Assembly (NCBI RefSeq): GCF_900114715.1 | Contig: NZ_FOTY01000013.1 | Location: 1-64,000 of the forward strand | Reading direction: 5' to 3' | DNA length: 64,000 nt | From: Salibacterium qingdaonense | Lineage (GTDB): Bacteria > Bacillota > Bacilli > Bacillales > Marinococcaceae | Shown here: positions 60,114 through 64,000 of the stretch, in pieces | Layout of the letters: every line of letters starts with the position of its first letter | Position numbering within the stretch: the stretch's first letter is position 1 | Program-made: the position numbers and the translations under genes | The notes under the pieces: model-generated | What the model saw: the letters and a program-made list of their open reading frames with translations, nothing else | Told to the model about the DNA's origin: nothing | The model's database searches: none

Positions 60114-60322
60114 GGATGATGAAAATCATACCTTATATTTTCCCGCCCCGGTTTCAAAAAGGCCGGGGTACCTGCACAGGAAAAGGCATCGCTCACGCTT
60201 ATGTTGATAAACAAATACCTAGAAAAATTATTATCATAAAAAAGAGATTGAAAAGCAGGGGGGATGAGAAAGACTGTCATAACAGTGTTGTACACACGAA
60301 GCGACAAATGCTGACTCCGTTC

Positions 60323-60359
60323 TTTACATTTCTTCATGTATGTTTACACAATCTTTACA
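60323..60359 (+). promoter_or_regulatory. PhoP-type direct repeats upstream of pstS
   Basis: TTTACA at 60323, TTCATG at 60333, TTTACA at 60343 and TTTACA at 60354: four copies in steps of 10, 10 and 11 bases. The known PhoP box of Bacillus is TT(A/T/C)ACA repeated at about 11 bases. A TATACT at 60391-60396 may be the -10 element. The pst operon is thus probably induced by phosphate limitation through PhoPR. Confidence 0.75.
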
Positions 60360-60461
60360 TCAGCACCACGTGTTCTTAATCTTCATTTCTTATACTTGCA
60401 CTTGTGAGTGGGGAGAGACAAGCTCCTTATCCATTTAAACAAGAAAAAGGAGGAAGTGCTT

Positions 60462-61532
60462 TTGAGTATGAAAAAAGTATGGCTGTTTATCGCGCTTGCT
60501 GCAATTGTTGCATTCGCGGCAGCATGTGGTGGAGGTTCATCTGAAGAGTCCGAGGGATCAGGAAACGGTGAATCGACCGAAGAAACCTCCGGTGGAGACG
60601 GCAGTTCTGAAGAAGCATCTTCAGGCGAAGGCAGTTCCGAAGGATCTTCTTCCGGCAGCGGTGAAGAAATATCCGGAGAAGTAGCAATTGACGGTTCTTC
60701 CACTGTATTTCCAATCATGGAAGCAGTTTCTGAAGAATATACAACCGAGCATTCTAACGTTCAGGCACCGGTTGGTGTTTCCGGTTCCGGCGGCGGATTT
60801 GAGAAATTTATTGCAGGAGAAACCGATTTGAGTAACGCTTCCCGTGAAATTGCGGACGAAGAAGCGTCCGCTCTTGAAGAGAACGGCATCAGCTACTTTG
60901 AAATGACTCTTGCTTACGATGGTATTTCCGTTGTGGTCAATCAGCAGAACGACTTCATTGATCATCTTACAGTAGAAGAACTGAAGCAGATCTGGGTTGA
61001 CGGCGGTGCAGAAACTTGGAGTGACGTCCGCAGTGAATGGCCTGATAAGCAGATTCAGCGATTCAGCCCGGGCACAGATTCCGGTACGTATGATTACTTC
61101 CATGAAACCATCCTTGAAGGTGACGACATTAACCGTAACGCTCAGCTGTCCGAAGACGACAACGTACTCGTACAGGGCGTTCAGGGAAGCCCGAACGGTA
61201 TCGCTTACTTCGGGTACGCGTATTACGCTGAAAACCAGGACAGCCTGAAAGTGGTTCCGATTGACAATGGCGACGGTCCGGTTGAACCAAGTGAAGAAAC
61301 AATCAACGACGGTTCCTACGCACCGCTTTCCCGTCCGTTGTTCACGTATGTAAAGGAATCATCCCTTCAGGAGCCGCAGGTACTTGACTACGTACAGTTC
61401 CTGAATGAGAATGCCGGCGATCTTGCACTTGAAGTTGGATACGTCAACGCTTCTGAAGAAGTGTATCAGGAAAATGCGACAAAGATTGAAGAAGCAGCGG
61501 GCTCCGGTTCCGGTTCTGGTTCAGGAGAATAG
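60462..61532 (+). CDS. pstS: phosphate ABC transporter substrate-binding lipoprotein PstS
   Basis: Captures phosphate outside the membrane. 356 residues: signal peptide and lipobox (VAFAAAC, with Cys at about residue 21), a ~45-residue low-complexity Ser/Glu/Gly linker, then the PstS fold ([19 protein letters not shown], and [22 protein letters not shown] for phosphate binding) and a Gly/Ser end. TTG 60462 is 8 bases after AAGGAGG; ATG 60468 is an alternative. The upstream open frame from 60408 has no ribosome site. The 384-base gap before it holds the PhoP repeats and nothing else I can support. Confidence 0.95.
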   Translation: MSMKKVWLFIALAAIVAFAAACGGGSSEESEGSGNGESTEETSGGDGSSEEASSGEGSSEGSSSGSGEEISGEVAIDGSSTVFPIMEAVSEEYTTEHSNVQAPVGVSGSGGGFEKFIAGETDLSNASREIADEEASALEENGISYFEMTLAYDGISVVVNQQNDFIDHLTVEELKQIWVDGGAETWSDVRSEWPDKQIQRFSPGTDSGTYDYFHETILEGDDINRNAQLSEDDNVLVQGVQGSPNGIAYFGYAYYAENQDSLKVVPIDNGDGPVEPSEETINDGSYAPLSRPLFTYVKESSLQEPQVLDYVQFLNENAGDLALEVGYVNASEEVYQENATKIEEAAGSGSGSGSGE

Positions 61533-61540
61533 CTCAGGCC

Positions 61541-61570
61541 AAAAGGTAAGATGCCTGCATCTTACCTTTT
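61541..61570 (+). other. stable intercistronic hairpin between pstS and pstC
   Basis: AAAAGGTAAGATG (61541-61553) pairs perfectly with CATCTTACCTTTT (61558-61570) around CCTG. With its 3' T-rich arm it may terminate partially or protect the upstream pstS message, giving more PstS than PstCAB, a common arrangement in pst operons. Confidence 0.7.
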
Positions 61571-61608
61571 GTCTACGTTTATGGAGTTAGACAGAAAGGG
61601 GATGCACG

Positions 61609-62547
61609 ATGTCAGACAATGAGCGGCCATCTATCCGTAAAATGATAGAAGATAAAGCTTCACAAAAAGGGGCAACCAATGCAGCTGAAAAGACCATGCC
61701 GAAGTTGTTTCTTATATGTGCCATTATTTCTATATTAACAACGTTCGGGATCGTCTTGACTCTGCTTTTCGAAACAGTAACGTTTTTTTCCGAAGTGTCG
61801 ATTGTTGAATTTCTAACAAGTTCCGAGTGGTATCCGATGTTTTCCGATCCGGATTACGGTATCAGACCGCTTCTGCTTGGGACATTTACAGTAGCCGCTA
61901 TTGCTATGGTTGTAGCAATACCGGTTGGACTGGCGGTAGCCATTTATTTGAGTGAGTATGCGAGTGATAAGAAAAGACGAACAATCAAACCAATTCTTGA
62001 GGTATTGGCCGGTATTCCCACTATAGTGTACGGTTTTTTTGCTTTGACCTTTGTAACGCCGGTATTGCAGTCTGTTATACCCGGACTGGCCATATACAAT
62101 GCATTAAGCCCGGGACTTGTGATGGGAATTATGATTATACCAATGGTGGCATCTCTGTCTGAGGACGCCATGAGTGCCGTGCCCCAATCGATGAGAGAAG
62201 GGGCTTTTGCACTTGGAGCCACCCGGCTTGAGGTGTCGCTTAAAGTAGTGTTTCCCGCTGCATTATCAGGCATTATAGCTTCTTTTGTCCTGTCTATATC
62301 CAGAGCCATCGGTGAAACAATGATTGTGACGGTTGCCGGCGGCGGAAGTCCGGCGCAGGGTTTTGATATCACGTCCTCCATGCAGACGATGACCGCTTAT
62401 ATCGTACAGATGAGCCTCGGGGACGCCGGGTTCGGTACGACCGTATATTACAGCATTTATGCAGTCGGCATGACATTGTTTATATTTACACTGGTCATGA
62501 ATATTCTTGCCCAGTTTATTTCGAAGCGATTCAGGGAGGAATACTGA
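61609..62547 (+). CDS. pstC: phosphate ABC transporter permease PstC
   Basis: Membrane subunit, 312 residues with six main membrane segments and the permease EAA-type loop (MREGAFALGATRLEVSLKVVFPAA, about residues 195-218). GAAAGGGGA precedes the ATG. Its stop shares one base with the pstA start. Confidence 0.95.
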   Translation: MSDNERPSIRKMIEDKASQKGATNAAEKTMPKLFLICAIISILTTFGIVLTLLFETVTFFSEVSIVEFLTSSEWYPMFSDPDYGIRPLLLGTFTVAAIAMVVAIPVGLAVAIYLSEYASDKKRRTIKPILEVLAGIPTIVYGFFALTFVTPVLQSVIPGLAIYNALSPGLVMGIMIIPMVASLSEDAMSAVPQSMREGAFALGATRLEVSLKVVFPAALSGIIASFVLSISRAIGETMIVTVAGGGSPAQGFDITSSMQTMTAYIVQMSLGDAGFGTTVYYSIYAVGMTLFIFTLVMNILAQFISKRFREEY

Positions 62548-63455
62548 TGAAGGAAGTTAGCCAGGAAAACACATCGGGGACACCAACAGAATATTTATCA
62601 GCACCATCCAACCTTCCGAAAAGAGAATGGAAAAACCGGTTATTTAGAACGATATTTGCAACGGCAGTTATTTTCAGTCTGCTGATGCTGCTTATTCTTA
62701 TTATTCGGATTATCACTCAAGGAATTGGCTCCATTGATTGGCAGCTCTTTACTAATTTTGCTTCCAGGCATCCGGACGAAGCAGGTTTAAAGGCACCGCT
62801 TATCGGAACCATCTGGATGATGGCATTGACCGGTCCGATTTCTTTTGTACTCGGGGTCGGCACAGCGATATATCTGGAAGAATACGCGAAGCCGAACCGC
62901 TTCACAACGCTGATCCAGACGAATATTTCCAACCTCGCCGGCGTACCGTCTGTTGTTTTCGGACTGCTCGGCCTTACGCTGTTCGTTCGTGAATTGTCGA
63001 TGGGGCGCAGTCTTATTGCAGGGGCGCTGACGATGTCGCTTCTTATACTGCCGATTATCGTTGTATCTTCACAGGAGGCCCTCCGCGCCGTTCCGGCTGA
63101 ATTGAAACAGGCTTCCTACGCGATGGGGGCGACAACGTGGCAGACGATATTCAAGGTTGTACTGCCGGCTTCGGTACCGGGCATTTTAACGGGTACTATT
63201 CTCGCTCTTTCACGGGCGATTGGAGAGACAGCTCCACTCATCATGATCGGAGCTCTGACGTACATCGCCTTTCTGCCCGAGAGTATTATGTCTCAGTTTA
63301 CCGTCATGCCTATCCAGATCTTTAACTGGACAAACCGCCCGCAGGAAGAATTCCACATGGTAGCCGCAGCTGGAATCATTGTTCTTCTGGTTATGCTGCT
63401 TGTGATGAATTCCATTGCCGTATGGATACGGAATAAATTTCAACGTCGATTCTAA
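62547..63455 (+). CDS. pstA: phosphate ABC transporter permease PstA
   Basis: Second permease subunit, 302 residues, about six membrane segments. The EAA loop (LKQASYAMGATTWQTIFKVVLPAS) lies around residues 190-213. AGGGAGGA lies inside the pstC end; one-base overlap (TGATG) with pstC. pstB follows after 22 bases. Confidence 0.95.
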   Translation: MKEVSQENTSGTPTEYLSAPSNLPKREWKNRLFRTIFATAVIFSLLMLLILIIRIITQGIGSIDWQLFTNFASRHPDEAGLKAPLIGTIWMMALTGPISFVLGVGTAIYLEEYAKPNRFTTLIQTNISNLAGVPSVVFGLLGLTLFVRELSMGRSLIAGALTMSLLILPIIVVSSQEALRAVPAELKQASYAMGATTWQTIFKVVLPASVPGILTGTILALSRAIGETAPLIMIGALTYIAFLPESIMSQFTVMPIQIFNWTNRPQEEFHMVAAAGIIVLLVMLLVMNSIAVWIRNKFQRRF

Positions 63456-63477
63456 ATTTTAAAAGAGGTGTTTTAAG

Positions 63478-64000
63478 ATGCTCGCAAGTCAGGAAAAAAA
63501 TACAGAATATGAGGACAACACCACAATTGAAACCAAAAAAACCGGGAATTCCGTTTATAAAGTCGATCAGCTTAATCTGTGGTACGGGGAAGACCAGGCG
63601 CTGAAAAATATCGAACTGGATATCCCGGAACAGGAAGTGACCGCAATTATTGGTCCGTCAGGGTGCGGGAAATCCACGTTTATTAAAACACTGAACCGTT
63701 TGACAGAAATGATCCCTTCTGTAAAGACCTCAGGTGGCATCTACTACCGGAATCAGGATATTTTCGACAAGAAATATAAAGTGGAACTGCTTCGGACGAA
63801 AGTAGGCATGGTTTTTCAGCAGCCGAACCCATTTCCAAAGTCCATTTATGAAAATATCGTGTACGGCCCGAAAATCCACGGCATCAAAGACAAAAAAGTG
63901 TTGGATGAAATTGTGGAAAACAGCTTAAAGGGAGCGGCTCTCTGGGAAGAAGTGAAAGATGACCTGAAAAGAAACGCGTTTGGTCTTTCCGGTGGTCAGC
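63478..64000 (+). CDS. pstB: phosphate ABC transporter ATP-binding protein PstB (partial, cut by window end)
   Basis: The visible 174 residues include an N-terminal extension of about 28 residues and Walker A GPSGCGKS at 59-66. The Q-loop [19 protein letters not shown] is characteristic of PstB, and the ABC signature LSGGQ lies exactly at the window edge. AAAGAGGTG precedes the ATG. The Walker B and H-loop lie beyond the window. Confidence 0.95.
   Translation, partial: MLASQEKNTEYEDNTTIETKKTGNSVYKVDQLNLWYGEDQALKNIELDIPEQEVTAIIGPSGCGKSTFIKTLNRLTEMIPSVKTSGGIYYRNQDIFDKKYKVELLRTKVGMVFQQPNPFPKSIYENIVYGPKIHGIKDKKVLDEIVENSLKGAALWEEVKDDLKRNAFGLSGGQ

Overview
The window is a chromosomal segment of a Bacillaceae bacterium (Bacillota). 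Strong Shine-Dalgarno sites, GTG/TTG starts, two T-box leaders, an L21 leader and sporulation genes (lonB, spoVID, spoIIB, spoIVFA/FB) all point there. The gene order largely follows the classic Bacillus block ilv-leu / ysoA / tig / clpX / lonBA / ysxC / hem / spoVID / valS-folC / comC-spoIIB-maf-radC / mreBCD-minCD / spoIVF / rplU-ysxB-rpmA. Many proteins are rich in Glu/Asp, for example the PstS linker and the YsoA and SpoVID homologues. That fits a moderately halophilic or alkaliphilic relative, but this is inference only.

Layout. 1-9.7 kb: branched-chain amino acid biosynthesis. ilvE has its own promoter and a CodY-like box; a leucine-type T-box then precedes ilvBNC-leuABCD. 9.8-19.1 kb: a TPR protein, trigger factor, ClpX, LonB, LonA and the GTPase EngB (protein folding, proteolysis and ribosome assembly). 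19.1-26.3 kb: a YsxD-like membrane protein on the minus strand and the haem genes hemAXCDBL. 26.3-29.1 kb: an MFS transporter, spoVID and a small cationic membrane protein. 29.2-33.5 kb: T-box, valS, folC.

33.7-44.4 kb: where B. subtilis has only comC, this genome has a near-complete type IV pilus locus. It holds two uncharacterised membrane or surface proteins, PilB, PilT, PilC, a type IV pilin, a prepilin peptidase, PilM, PilN and PilO. The pilin has its own promoter and a structured leader. Its conserved N-terminal part and its C-terminal part differ sharply in codon use, and a 0.6-kb non-coding stretch with degenerate ~52-bp periodic repeats follows it.

44.5-51.2 kb: spoIIB, maf, radC, mreBCD, minCD. 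51.3-54.5 kb: an accessory insert between minD and spoIVFA. It contains a second, clearer array of ~52-bp units with alternating inverted motifs, a 55-residue ORF and an arsenic resistance operon (arsR-arsB-arsC). 54.7-58.9 kb: spoIVFA/FB, an RNase E/G, the L21 leader, rplU-prp-rpmA. 59.3-64 kb: a metallo-hydrolase and a phosphate-uptake operon (pstS-C-A-B, cut by the window end) preceded by PhoP-type direct repeats.

The least-explained parts are the type IV pilus locus with its two unassigned proteins and the pilin leader, the bipartite pilin gene, and the two ~52-bp periodic repeat arrays.
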